Position numbers and translations under genes: made by a program. From contig VYCX01000421.1 in NCBI GenBank assembly GCA_009843725.1, forward strand, positions 1 to 9,881: a DNA stretch of 9,881 nt. The letters are read 5' to 3'. Under the pieces are notes generated by a model that saw only the letters and a program-made list of their open reading frames with translations, searched no databases and was not told the origin of the DNA. The stretch's first letter is position 1; each line of letters opens with the position of its first letter. Of the stretch, positions 1-7,536 are shown one piece after another. The DNA is from Boseongicola sp. SB0675_bin_26. GTDB taxonomy: Bacteria; Pseudomonadota; Alphaproteobacteria; Rhodobacterales; Rhodobacteraceae.

Positions 1-894
1 CAGGCCCTTGGCCCCGGTTGGCGGCACAATATGGCCGGCGTCGCCTGCCAAGAACTGGCTGCCGTGGGGCATCGGTTCGCTGACGAAACTGCGCAGGGGC
101 GCAATGGATTTCTCGATCGACGGGCCTGTCTGAATGGTCTTGGCCACGTCAACTGGAAAGCGGCGCAAAAGAGCTTCCCAAAACCGGTCGTCTGACCAGT
201 CCTCAGGCGTATCAGTCAGGGGCACCTGGATGTAGTAACGGCTTAGCATCGGGTTGCGCTGGGCCGCCATAGCCATGCCGTCCTCGTGATACGCATAGAT
301 GAAGTCGTCGAGCGGCGGCCTCTCGACCATGATGCCAAGCCAGCCGAACGGGTAAGTTCGCTCATATTCCTGGCGATGCGCTGCCGGGATCGCCTGGCGC
401 GAGGGACCGTGGAATCCGTCACAGCCGGCAATGAAGCGGCAATCGACGCGATTCCCTTGGCCGTCCTTGTGATAGGTCACATGCGGCGCATCGGTCTCGA
501 TGTCGTGCAGTGCGACGTCCTTGGCATCGCAGACCACCGCGCCGCCATCGCGTTCGCGTGCGGCATAGAGGTCTTCGGTTATATAGGTCTGGCCGTAAGC
601 CATCATCTGCTGGCCCGTCCACCTCTTGACGTCGATGAAGAAATCGGGGCGGTCCTGCCACAGGATCATGGTTCCGTTCTTCGCCTTGCCCTCGCGATCC
701 ATGCGCTCTCCGAGCCCGTAGTCGCGCAGCAACTGTGCGGCACCGGCCTCCAGAACGCCCGCCCGAATGCGGCCGAGCACGTAGTTCTTGGACTGACGTT
801 CGAGCACGACGTTGTCGACACCGTTGGCATCGAGGATATGGCTGAGCAACAGCCCGGACGGTCCGCCGCCGATGATGCAAACCTGGGTTTTCAT
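1..894 (-). CDS. pobA: 4-hydroxybenzoate 3-monooxygenase (partial, 3' end outside window)
   Basis: Flavoprotein hydroxylase that converts 4-hydroxybenzoate to protocatechuate with NAD(P)H and O2, feeding the beta-ketoadipate pathway in the cytoplasm. I read 298 codons without a stop up to the window edge; the family is about 390 residues, so roughly the last quarter is missing because the window ends. The N-terminus [14 protein letters not shown] carries the FAD-binding GxGxxG-type motif (residues 9-14). [13 protein letters not shown] (about 37-49) contains the conserved Arg42/Arg44 pair. CDGFHGPSR is the DG motif of this hydroxylase class, SRYYIQVPL is a substrate-site segment, and [18 protein letters not shown] near the edge is the GD motif. 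The ATG at 894 is chosen because it matches the family start and has an AAGGAG ribosome binding site five bases upstream. The reading frame stays open for 72 codons upstream, through an OsmC-like stretch described separately. No pobR-type regulator is adjacent. Identification is from motif recognition and is very secure. Confidence 0.96.
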   Translation of the reverse strand, partial: MKTQVCIIGGGPSGLLLSHILDANGVDNVVLERQSKNYVLGRIRAGVLEAGAAQLLRDYGLGERMDREGKAKNGTMILWQDRPDFFIDVKRWTGQQMMAYGQTYITEDLYAARERDGGAVVCDAKDVALHDIETDAPHVTYHKDGQGNRVDCRFIAGCDGFHGPSRQAIPAAHRQEYERTYPFGWLGIMVERPPLDDFIYAYHEDGMAMAAQRNPMLSRYYIQVPLTDTPEDWSDDRFWEALLRRFPVDVAKTIQTGPSIEKSIAPLRSFVSEPMPHGSQFLAGDAGHIVPPTGAKGL

Positions 895-1110
895 GGTGTC
901 TCCTTGGCCGGACGTGCGTGGTCTGACGCGCACAACCTTGATCTTGGTCTTCAGGTCAGTTCTGCAGAAGGCGTGCAGGAAACAGGCCTGCTCGGAAATA
1001 TCAAGCATTTCCTGCTCGGCTTCGTCAGGTTCGGAGGATTCCAGACAGACATGGGTTTCCACCGGACCCGCCTCTCCTGCCCTGCCGCTTGTTCCGGAGC
1101 CCGGCCCTTG
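895..1110 (-). pseudogene. OsmC-like C-terminal gene remnant in frame with pobA
   Basis: Between an in-frame TGA at 1113-1111 and the pobA ATG, the minus strand is open in the pobA frame. From a GTG at 1062 it reads [20 protein letters not shown] and then a segment with [11 protein letters not shown] followed by KTKIKVVRV. The pattern is a beta strand, an acidic turn, a helix with a conserved Cys, then a final strand. It resembles the last third of OsmC/Ohr-family peroxide-defence proteins, where the second redox Cys sits in an 'A...C' helix. Codon use looks coding. The N-terminal two thirds, including the first catalytic Cys, would have to lie at 1111 and beyond, but mnmA starts at 1165, so no full gene fits. 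No stop separates it from pobA. I infer a decayed fragment left by a deletion that now forms the pobA leader. The OsmC assignment rests on memory of the family pattern and is moderate only; a genuine PobA N-terminal extension is the less likely alternative. Confidence 0.42.
900..905 (-). promoter_or_regulatory. pobA ribosome binding site
   Basis: On the minus strand the sequence AAGGAG lies five bases before the ATG at 894. It decides the pobA start against longer in-frame readings (GTG at 1062, ATG at 1008) that would fuse the upstream OsmC-like stretch onto PobA. Confidence 0.8.
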
Positions 1111-1136
1111 TCAGCGACTGCGATTTTCCTGTATTT
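1108..1136 (+). promoter_or_regulatory. candidate sigma-70 promoter for mnmA
   Basis: TTGTCA at 1108-1113 and GTATTT at 1131-1136 are separated by 17 bases and lie about 30 bases upstream of the mnmA ATG. The -35 box matches the TTGACA consensus at five of six positions; the -10 box is poor. Nothing better is seen between pobA and mnmA. Confidence 0.35.
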
Positions 1137-1164
1137 CGCACGACATTTCTTTCACGGTGACACC

Positions 1165-2310
1165 ATGGCGCTCGACGCAGCCGAAAACCTGAACTCGCTT
1201 GGCTTTCCGAAACTGCCTTCGGAAACCCGTGTTGTTGTGGCCATGTCCGGCGGCGTGGACAGTTCCGTCGTGGCTGCCGAACTCGCGCGCGAGGGCTATG
1301 ACGTGGTGGGCGTCACGCTTCAGCTCTATGATCACGGAGCCGCATTGGCCAAAAAGGGCGCGTGTTGCGCAGGGGCGGACATCCGCGACGCACGCCGGGT
1401 GGCGGAAGCGATGGGGTTTCCCCACTATGTCCTCGACTACGAAAGCATCTTTCGTGAAACCGTGATCGACGAATTTGCGGAAAGCTACCTTGCCGGTGCA
1501 ACACCGGTGCCGTGCATTCGCTGCAACGAGCGCGTGAAGTTCAAGGATCTCCTCGAGACCGCGCATGACCTCGATGCGGATTGCATGGCCACGGGACACT
1601 ACATCCAGCGGAAGCTCGGCGAGTCGGGGCCGGAACTGCACATGGCCGCAGACCTGGCACGGGATCAAAGCTACTTTCTGTTCACGACGACGCCGGAACA
1701 GCTTGAATTCCTGCGCTTTCCTCTTGGGCACCTGGCTTCCAAGAAGGAAACGCGCAGACTCGCAAGCGCACACGACCTGTCCGTGGCCGACAAGCCTGAC
1801 AGCCAGGACATCTGCTTCGTCCCGAACGGCGACTACGCGTCCGTCATCGAGAAACTGCGTCCCGGGGCCGCCGAGCCGGGCGCAATCGTCCATGTCGACG
1901 GCCGCGAGATGGGCGCGCATGCGGGCGTCATCCACTACACGATCGGGCAGCGACGAGGTCTCGGCATCGGCGGACTGGACGAGCCGCTCTACGTTGTCCG
2001 GCTGGATGTCGACAACAAGCGGGTCATTGTAGGACCGAAGGAACTGCTCGCGACGCGCACCGTGCCGGTGCGCGAGATCAACTGGCTCGGAGACGCACCC
2101 TTCGACAGCGCGAGCGAGTGGAATCTCTCGGTCAGGGTCCGCTCGACGAGGCCGCCGGCACAAGCCGTGATCCATCCGGTCTCGGCAACCGAAGCGACCG
2201 TCGAGTTGCTGGCGCCGGAGGAAGGCGTGTCGCCCGGGCAGGCATGCGTCTTCTACGAAACCGGTGGCAGCCGCGTGTACGGCGGGGGCTGGATCTGGCG
2301 TGGATCATGA
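1165..2310 (+). CDS. mnmA: tRNA-specific 2-thiouridylase MnmA
   Basis: Cytoplasmic enzyme that activates U34 of tRNA(Lys/Glu/Gln) with ATP and transfers a persulfide sulfur to make 2-thiouridine (s2U34), acting with a sulfur relay and with MnmE/MnmG for the 5-substituent. The product is 381 residues, normal for the family. The PP-loop SGGVDSS is at residues 28-34, [17 protein letters not shown] at 66-82, the first catalytic Cys at 120 in [11 protein letters not shown], the ATGHY motif at 142-146, and the second catalytic Cys at 217 in [20 protein letters not shown] (258-268) and the C-terminal beta-barrel segment follow. The frame is open far upstream, antisense to pobA, but homology begins only near residue 20, so the ATG at 1165 is chosen; it has only a weak GGTGA ribosome site. 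It is a single gene, divergent from pobA and convergent with lpxB. Confidence 0.96.
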   Translation: MALDAAENLNSLGFPKLPSETRVVVAMSGGVDSSVVAAELAREGYDVVGVTLQLYDHGAALAKKGACCAGADIRDARRVAEAMGFPHYVLDYESIFRETVIDEFAESYLAGATPVPCIRCNERVKFKDLLETAHDLDADCMATGHYIQRKLGESGPELHMAADLARDQSYFLFTTTPEQLEFLRFPLGHLASKKETRRLASAHDLSVADKPDSQDICFVPNGDYASVIEKLRPGAAEPGAIVHVDGREMGAHAGVIHYTIGQRRGLGIGGLDEPLYVVRLDVDNKRVIVGPKELLATRTVPVREINWLGDAPFDSASEWNLSVRVRSTRPPAQAVIHPVSATEATVELLAPEEGVSPGQACVFYETGGSRVYGGGWIWRGS

Positions 2311-2343
2311 TCCCGCGAACGCGTGGGCGGCCTCCGGGATCAT
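2307..2343. terminator. inverted repeat between convergent mnmA and lpxB, possible terminator
   Basis: ATGATCCCG (2307-2315) and CGGGATCAT (2335-2343) form a perfect 9-bp stem with a 19-base loop. The left arm overlaps the mnmA TGA. It sits between two convergent genes, where a bidirectional terminator is expected, but there is no T-run on either side, so intrinsic termination would be weak. It could instead be a chance or structural repeat. Confidence 0.35.
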
Positions 2344-2412
2344 CAACCGCAGGGACTCCGAGATGCCGACAACGGCCTTGGAACTGCAACGCGTGCGTCG
2401 GCAGCGGAGGGA

Positions 2413-3591
2413 TTATCGTCCTTGACCGTTGCCCTTTCCCGAAAGCGCTGCAAGAACCGACCTTGCTGCACGCAGCCCCGGCGTCTCCTCTCCATGACCG
2501 AGGCGTGTCATGGTCGTGGCCATGGCATCCAGTTGGGCCTCACGAGCCGCATGACCTGACAGCAAATCGTTCACGGCATCCGCAATTGCCGCAGGCTTGC
2601 AGTCCGGCCCAAGGAATTCCGGGACCGTTCTGGTGTCCGTCACAAGGTTGACCAGCGTCACCGTATCAACGGTCGCCAACCGGCTCATTACCTGCCACGA
2701 CAGCCAGTTCATGTCATAGGCAACAACCATTGGCGTCGCATTCGCAGCAAGCTCCAGCGAGACCGTCCCGGATGCGGCCAGCGCCACGTCAGCGGCAGCG
2801 AACGCCGCCCGTTTCATTGCGGGAGCACCGTCACGGGGATCAAGGACGATCGGCTCTCCGGGCCATGCACGAACCCCTTCTCGGACAGCCGATGCGACCG
2901 GACCTGCAGCGGGCACGACGACACGGACCTCAGGAAGGCTTGCCAGAACCCTGTGCATCGCCTCTCCGAAGACCGGCACGAGACGCGCGACTTCCCTGGG
3001 GCGCGACCCGGGGAGTGCCAGCACGACAGGTGCGTCTCCAGTTCCAGTCTCGGCACGAAACGCCCGCACGTCTTCCGGACCGGCAAGTGGCTCGGCCACG
3101 ACAGGATGCCCCACGAAATCGCACGTCATTCCTGCCCTCGTCATGTGCGGAGGCTCAAACGGCAAAAGCGCCAGAACGTGGTCCGTGTAGCGGGCCATTT
3201 TCTCTGCCCGCCACGCTCTCCAGGCCCAGACCGACGGTGCCACGTAGTGAATGGTGGGCATGCCGGGAATTCTTTTCCTGACTGCGCACGCCATGCGTTG
3301 CGAAAAGTCCGGCACGTCGATCGTGATCAGCGCATCCGGCCGCCAGGCCGCGCAATCTGCGACCACCTCGTTCAACCTCCGACGAAGCTTCAGGTACTTC
3401 GGCAGCACCTCCGCAATTCCCATCACCGACAGTTCGTCCATGGGAAAGAGGCTCTCCATGCCCTCCGCCTGCATTTCCGGGCCTGCAACGCCGCGAAGTT
3501 CCAGATCCTGCGCCAGGGACCCAAGTCCCCGAATCAATGCCGCGCCCAGCTTGTCGCCGGAAGCCTCTCCTGCCAGCAGATAGAGCTTCAT
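2413..3591 (-). CDS. lpxB: lipid-A-disaccharide synthase LpxB
   Basis: Peripheral inner-membrane GT19 glycosyltransferase that condenses UDP-2,3-diacylglucosamine with 2,3-diacylglucosamine 1-phosphate (lipid X) to give the tetraacyl lipid A disaccharide phosphate. The 392-residue length is usual. Visible motifs are LYLLAGEASGDKLGA at the N-terminus, ITIDVPDF (89-96) with the Asp pair of the active site, HYVAPSVWAWR (115-125), LALPGSRPREV (191-201) for the nucleotide region, ASGTVSLELA (273-282), and VNLV...RTVPEFLG near 314-328. The ATG at 3591 is the first start after an in-frame stop and fits the family; its ribosome site is poor. It lies 40 bases after lpxI and is the last gene of the fabZ-lpxA-lpxI-lpxB run. 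Confidence 0.96.
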   Translation of the reverse strand: MKLYLLAGEASGDKLGAALIRGLGSLAQDLELRGVAGPEMQAEGMESLFPMDELSVMGIAEVLPKYLKLRRRLNEVVADCAAWRPDALITIDVPDFSQRMACAVRKRIPGMPTIHYVAPSVWAWRAWRAEKMARYTDHVLALLPFEPPHMTRAGMTCDFVGHPVVAEPLAGPEDVRAFRAETGTGDAPVVLALPGSRPREVARLVPVFGEAMHRVLASLPEVRVVVPAAGPVASAVREGVRAWPGEPIVLDPRDGAPAMKRAAFAAADVALAASGTVSLELAANATPMVVAYDMNWLSWQVMSRLATVDTVTLVNLVTDTRTVPEFLGPDCKPAAIADAVNDLLSGHAAREAQLDAMATTMTRLGHGEETPGLRAARSVLAALSGKGNGQGR

Positions 3592-3631
3592 GACGCGAAC
3601 CGGTCCGGCCCGTCATATGGCGCCAGACACG

Positions 3632-4417
3632 TCACGGTCGACGCACCCACAGGAAAACCCCGGATTCATTGGCCACCTGCACCGTTTCCTCACGTTCCAG
3701 CACCATGACTCCTCCAGCCTTGATGACAATGCCACCGAGTCCCGCTTTCGCCACGCGGGTCACGGTTCGCGGACCTATCGTCGGCAGGTCGACACGAAGA
3801 TCCTGACCCGGCTTCGGAGCCTTCGCGAAGATTCCTCCCAGCCCATCCGGTCTGCGGTCCAGGCTTTCCAGCATCCAGTCGGTGCCGTAGCTTGTCTCGA
3901 TGGCGATGACCTGCCCTTGGCGAACGACGCAGGCCTGCCCGACATCCGCGTCGCCAATGGCTTTCAGCGCGGCATCGGCACGGGCGGCATCCTTGATGTC
4001 TCCGGGCGCCGGCTGCTTGCGCGTGAGCACGCCAGATGCCGGCAACAGGTCGGGGGCAAGTTCATGAGCGGCACGAATCACGAATCCCTCAGCCTCGAAT
4101 ATCTGCAGCAGGATCGTGAGCGCTCCATCGTCACCCTTCTCGAGCGCCGCAACGATTCGATCGATGAAGTGCTTGCTGCAAGCTTCGGCCTCGCCCAGGT
4201 CGATTTCCGAACGACGGACGGCGCCTGCAAAGCAGACTTCCGTCACGCCACGTGCCTTGAGCGCATCCATGAAGCTCGCAATACGGCCAAGGCGAAAAGT
4301 CAGTTCCGTGCCGATCTCAGGCGACGCGCCATCAATCCGCACCAGTATCGGCTGCACGGAAAGCGCACGCGCAAGATGGCCGGGCAGCCCGCCATTGCCG
4401 GCGACCAGCGCCAGCAC
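3632..4417 (-). CDS. lpxI: UDP-2,3-diacylglucosamine pyrophosphatase LpxI
   Basis: Hydrolyses UDP-2,3-diacylglucosamine to lipid X and UMP, the step done by LpxH in gammaproteobacteria; LpxI (formerly DUF1009) is the usual alphaproteobacterial form. The 261-residue protein starts LALVAGNGGLPGHLARAL (residues 2-19), then has FAGAVRRSEIDL (63-74), a GDDGAL stretch near 95-100, SYGTDWMLE (176-184) and RVDLPTIGPRTV (208-219), the last with the conserved Asp (210) that probably corresponds to the metal/catalytic Asp shown in the Caulobacter enzyme. The start is a GTG at 4417, one base after the lpxA TGA, with GGAG seven bases upstream; no ATG fits the family start. It is flanked by lpxA and lpxB, which supplies the substrate logic. 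Very likely translationally coupled to lpxA. Confidence 0.95.
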   Translation of the reverse strand: MLALVAGNGGLPGHLARALSVQPILVRIDGASPEIGTELTFRLGRIASFMDALKARGVTEVCFAGAVRRSEIDLGEAEACSKHFIDRIVAALEKGDDGALTILLQIFEAEGFVIRAAHELAPDLLPASGVLTRKQPAPGDIKDAARADAALKAIGDADVGQACVVRQGQVIAIETSYGTDWMLESLDRRPDGLGGIFAKAPKPGQDLRVDLPTIGPRTVTRVAKAGLGGIVIKAGGVMVLEREETVQVANESGVFLWVRRP

Positions 4418-4418
4418 C

Positions 4419-5219
4419 TCAGCGCTCCGGGGTCAGATAGCTGCGGTCAGACGCGCCAAGGATGAATTCAACGATGTCCCGCACGTAGGTGCTGGAGGTT
4501 TCGTCGCCAAGCCTGCGGGCACGATCCTGGAAGGTGCCTTCTCCCTGCGCCAGCGTCTGGAAACCGGCGCGAAGGGCGGTGATGTCCTCCCGGGAGACAC
4601 CCTTGCGCTTGAGACCCACAAGGTTCAGCCCTTCAAGCTGACCCCGCGGCGCTTGGACAAGACCGTAGGGAATCACGTCATTCGTGACCATTGTCACCGC
4701 ACCGATGATCGCGCCCTTGCCCACGCGAACCCATTGATGGATTCCGGAAAGCCCGCCGATGATCACGTCATCCTCGATCACGCAATGACCTGCGATCGCG
4801 CCCTGGTTCGCGACAATCACCCGATCTCCTACCTGGGCATCATGAGCCACGTGCGACCCGGTCATGAAGAGGCAGTCGTCTCCGACACGGGTCACGCCTT
4901 CGCCTCCAGCCGTGCCGGCATTCAAGGTCACGCCTTCGCGAATGCGATTCCTCTTGCCGACAACGAGTCGCGTCTTCTCCCCCTTGTACTTGAGATCCTG
5001 AGGAATCTCGCCCACGACGGCGCCCGGGAAAATCACGGTCCCGTCACCGACTTCGGTCCGTCCCGTCACGACCGCGTGTGACTTCACGGCCACGCCTTCA
5101 CCGAGGGTGACCTCTGGGCCGATCACCGAGAAAGGCCCGACATTTGCGCCTGGCCCGATGACGGCCCCCTCCTCCACAAGGGCGAATTCATGGACCGTGG
5201 CGTTGGGATCAATGCTCAC
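4419..5219 (-). CDS. lpxA: acyl-ACP--UDP-N-acetylglucosamine O-acyltransferase LpxA
   Basis: First enzyme of lipid A synthesis: transfers a 3-hydroxyacyl chain from acyl carrier protein to the 3-OH of UDP-GlcNAc. The protein is a left-handed beta-helix built of hexapeptide repeats (V/I-x-G-x-x) over about the first 190 residues, followed by a helical C-terminus. Key segments are [40 protein letters not shown] with the catalytic HxxH-type His, and [14 protein letters not shown] place the start at GTG 5219, giving 266 residues beginning (M)[12 protein letters not shown], as in the family, and a GTGA overlap with the fabZ stop. An in-frame ATG at 5252 would add 11 residues ([11 protein letters not shown]) that do not look like LpxA and would overlap fabZ by 37 bases. 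The residue at the acyl-chain ruler position (Gly173 in E. coli) appears to be Ala. Confidence 0.95.
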   Translation of the reverse strand: MSIDPNATVHEFALVEEGAVIGPGANVGPFSVIGPEVTLGEGVAVKSHAVVTGRTEVGDGTVIFPGAVVGEIPQDLKYKGEKTRLVVGKRNRIREGVTLNAGTAGGEGVTRVGDDCLFMTGSHVAHDAQVGDRVIVANQGAIAGHCVIEDDVIIGGLSGIHQWVRVGKGAIIGAVTMVTNDVIPYGLVQAPRGQLEGLNLVGLKRKGVSREDITALRAGFQTLAQGEGTFQDRARRLGDETSSTYVRDIVEFILGASDRSYLTPER

Positions 5220-5671
5220 TTCGGCAAGTCCATCATTGCGGTGAACTCGCATTCGCAGGCGATTCCGCCGTCCACTGTGGCAACGCCCCTGAATTTCCAG
5301 ACCTTGCTTCCGCCGCGCAGCTTCGTGATCTCCATCCTGAGAATGTCTCCGGGCACGACCTTGCGACGAAACTTCACGCCTTCCATTGCCATGAAATAGA
5401 TCGAGGTCGTCCCGTCCGCGAGACCCAGCCCGACGCCCGCGATCACGGCCGATGTCTGGGCCATGGCCTCGACCATAAGAACGCCCGGAAAGACCGGCTC
5501 GCTCGGAAAGTGGCCGGCAAAGAAGGGTTCGTTAATCGTGACGTTCTTGATCCCGACCCCTCGTTCCGTTCCATCGATCTCGATGACCCTGTCCACGAGC
5601 AGGAAAGGATAGCGGTGCGGAATTATCTTCTGGATCAGCCCGATATCTGCCGTTTTCAGTTCATTGCCCAT
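5216..5671 (-). CDS. fabZ: 3-hydroxyacyl-ACP dehydratase FabZ
   Basis: Cytoplasmic hot-dog-fold dehydratase of type II fatty acid synthesis; converts (3R)-hydroxyacyl-ACP to trans-2-enoyl-ACP and so competes with LpxA for the same 3-hydroxyacyl-ACP pool. The 151-residue product has [14 protein letters not shown] (16-29), [20 protein letters not shown] (49-68) with the catalytic His54 and Glu68, and [10 protein letters not shown] after it. The ATG at 5671 is chosen because it gives the normal length and has AAGGA seven bases upstream; the frame is open to 5818 but the extra 49 residues resemble nothing in the family. First gene of the lipid A operon here; its stop overlaps the lpxA GTG. lpxD, the usual upstream neighbour, is absent. 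Confidence 0.96.
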   Translation of the reverse strand: MGNELKTADIGLIQKIIPHRYPFLLVDRVIEIDGTERGVGIKNVTINEPFFAGHFPSEPVFPGVLMVEAMAQTSAVIAGVGLGLADGTTSIYFMAMEGVKFRRKVVPGDILRMEITKLRGGSKVWKFRGVATVDGGIACECEFTAMMDLPK

Positions 5672-5678
5672 GGAGCCA

Positions 5679-5683
5679 TCCTT
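5679..5683 (-). promoter_or_regulatory. fabZ ribosome binding site
   Basis: AAGGA on the minus strand, seven bases before the ATG at 5671. It supports the short FabZ over the longer open frame that starts at 5818. Confidence 0.65.
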
Positions 5684-5787
5684 TTTCTTGAGGTAGCAAG
5701 GCGGGCCGGTCGCTGCAAGCGAGCGATTTCCGGCTGCAGGCCTGGCCACGGTCGCGCCACGGCAGGGATTGAACCTCGCTGGGTCAC

Positions 5788-7050
5788 ATGTCAGCCTGCA
5801 CCGAACTGAACAACCCAACCATCGGGGTCGGCATGATCGACGAAGGCACCGTCCCGGCCAATAGGGTCAATGCCGCCGTATTGGCAGGATGCCTTGTGGC
5901 GTTCCTCAGCTTTGGCTTTGCGGCGACCTTTGGCGTCTTCCTCAGTCCGATGAGCGAAGACCTTGGCTGGGGTCGGGAGACGTTCTCCCTCTCGGTCGCG
6001 GTCCAGGTTCTTACATGGGGCATCATGCAACCGCTCGCCGGAGCCGTGGCCGACAGGTTCGGGACCGCGAGGGTCCTGGCTTTCGGCGCGGTCTGCTTGG
6101 GTTTCGGCTTCGCGCTGCGGGGCGTCGTGACCGACCCGACGCTCTTCATCCTGACAGGCATCGTGGTCGGCGCGGGCATAGGAGCCGGGTCGTTCCCGAT
6201 CGTCATCGGCGCGCTTGGAAAGATCGTCTCAGAGGAGCGGCGCAGCTTCATTCTTGGCCTCGGCACGGCCGCAGCTTCCCTTGGCATGTTTATGGCCGCG
6301 CCTGCGGCAACCACGATGATCGGGTCGATTGGCTGGTCGTCCGCACTGATCGTGATCGGGGCCAGCTTTGCCCTGATCCTCCCCGTCCTTGTGCTCATCG
6401 CCCGCGTGGCGACGCCGAGCGCGTCGGGTTCCTCCGCCACGGAATTCGGCAACGCGCTTGGCATGGCATTCAGGGACAGGAGCTATCTCTGCCTGTTCTT
6501 CGGGTTCTTTGTCTGCGGGTTTCACGTTGCCTTCATCCAGACGCACCTGCCGGCCTACGTGATTGACTTGGGGATGGCGGCCTGGATCGGCGGATGGTCC
6601 CTGGCACTGATCGGGCTCTTCAACGTCGCAGGATCTTTCCTCTCGGGTTGGTCAGGCCAAGTCTACTCCAAGAAATGGGTGCTGAGCGGAATCTATTTTG
6701 CGCGCGCAGTTGTGATCGCCGCCTTCGTGCTGGTTCCGGTCACCGAATTCAGCATCCTCGCCTTCTCGGCCGTCATGGGACTTCTCTGGCTGTCCACGGT
6801 TCCACTGACCATGGGCCTCGTCGCGCAGACGCAAGGGCTGAAGTTCCTGTCGACACTGGCTGGTCTCGTCTTCCTGAGCCATCAGACGGGGAGTTTCCTG
6901 GGCGCCTGGCTGGGTGGCCGGATCCATGACCTCAACCAGGATTACACGCCGATGTGGTGGACGGCGGTTGCGCTCGGTCTGCTGGCCACGCTCCTGCACC
7001 TCCCCATTCGCGAATCACCGGGTCCTCTTGCGCTTGCCGAAGAGTCCTGA
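5788..7050 (+). CDS. major facilitator superfamily (MFS) transporter
   Basis: Inner-membrane secondary transporter of about 420 residues with around 12 hydrophobic segments. The first spans roughly residues 31-52 ([20 protein letters not shown]). The loop between helices 2 and 3 holds [13 protein letters not shown], the MFS motif A. There is a cytoplasmic polar linker near residues 205-225 between the two six-helix halves, and helix 7 begins near [14 protein letters not shown]. The overall pattern resembles the monocarboxylate/oxalate-formate branch (long loops few, YxxxL-poor), but I cannot name the substrate. The start is uncertain: ATG 5788 has no clear ribosome site, while an in-frame ATG at 5833 ([12 protein letters not shown]) follows a modest GGGG stretch and would give 405 residues, closer to the first membrane helix. 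It is divergent from fabZ with about 116 bases between the starts and is followed by a long gap, so it is probably a single-gene unit. Confidence 0.88.
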   Translation: MSACTELNNPTIGVGMIDEGTVPANRVNAAVLAGCLVAFLSFGFAATFGVFLSPMSEDLGWGRETFSLSVAVQVLTWGIMQPLAGAVADRFGTARVLAFGAVCLGFGFALRGVVTDPTLFILTGIVVGAGIGAGSFPIVIGALGKIVSEERRSFILGLGTAAASLGMFMAAPAATTMIGSIGWSSALIVIGASFALILPVLVLIARVATPSASGSSATEFGNALGMAFRDRSYLCLFFGFFVCGFHVAFIQTHLPAYVIDLGMAAWIGGWSLALIGLFNVAGSFLSGWSGQVYSKKWVLSGIYFARAVVIAAFVLVPVTEFSILAFSAVMGLLWLSTVPLTMGLVAQTQGLKFLSTLAGLVFLSHQTGSFLGAWLGGRIHDLNQDYTPMWWTAVALGLLATLLHLPIRESPGPLALAEES

Positions 7051-7536
7051 ACGGAACCCGGCTTCGACCAAGTCCGGTCACGCAATGGACGGCGGGTCAC
7101 GATGAGAGCAGAATCAGGTGCCGAAACGAGCGCGACTGGAATTGCCGACACGGAGCTTGTGCGTTGACTGCAATGCCGTACGACGTCCTGCCTTTCGCCT
7201 TGTGGTTCAGGCCAGTAGACCAAAGGTCACTGGAGCATTGGCACCGCGCGATGCCGACGTTCCTGTCTCGCGGCGGTTGGGAGGGAAGGCCCGTCCTTCC
7301 CTTCATCGACCCCTGGCCCGATCCCCCTCCGTGCCACCCTCGTCAAGACCGGGCGGTGTGGGTTCGCAACACCGGCCCTAGACCGCAGGCAGCGGCAAGC
7401 GAGGCACGCAGGGGACGGAACGAAGCCGGTTCCGCCGCTGCCGGGGATTCCTGTCCGACCTCGTCTTCCGGGCATGGTCGGCAGCCGTCCTGTCCCGTGC
7501 GCGCGTCAATGGCGTTCTGACGGTCCTGAGACACGC
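7051..7536. other. intergenic region without a supported gene
   Basis: Open frames cross this 486-base stretch in several phases, but none has a family resemblance, a good ribosome site or clean coding bias; their compositions are rich in Arg, Pro and Ser as expected for non-coding GC-rich DNA. The only clear structure is the hairpin at 7282-7302. The promoter of the downstream TauE/SafE gene should lie in the last 200 bases, but I see no convincing -35/-10 pair. Confidence 0.6.
7282..7302 (+). terminator. perfect 8-bp hairpin, possible terminator of the MFS gene
   Basis: AGGGAAGG (7282-7289), loop CCCGT (7290-7294), CCTTCCCT (7295-7302): a compact, stable stem. It lies 232 bases after the MFS stop and lacks a following T-run, so termination is plausible but not proven; it could also be a transcript-stabilising structure. 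Confidence 0.4.

Noticed and set aside
286..1164. Open plus-strand frame of 293 codons continuous with mnmA
   Set aside because: It lies antisense to pobA and to the OsmC-like stretch, has no MnmA homology, and results from the GC-rich codon bias of the opposite strand; mnmA starts at 1165.
1111..2175. 354-codon minus-strand frame antisense to mnmA
   Set aside because: Shadow of mnmA; composition rich in Arg, His and Val with no family pattern.
5755..5785. tRNA T-arm-like sequence GGTTCAATCCCTGCC on the minus strand
   Set aside because: Only three of five T-stem pairs form, there is no matching acceptor stem or CCA, and no anticodon or D arm precedes it.
5672..5818. 49-residue N-terminal extension of FabZ
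   Set aside because: Family length and the ribosome site favour ATG 5671; the extra residues overlap the divergent MFS start and match nothing.
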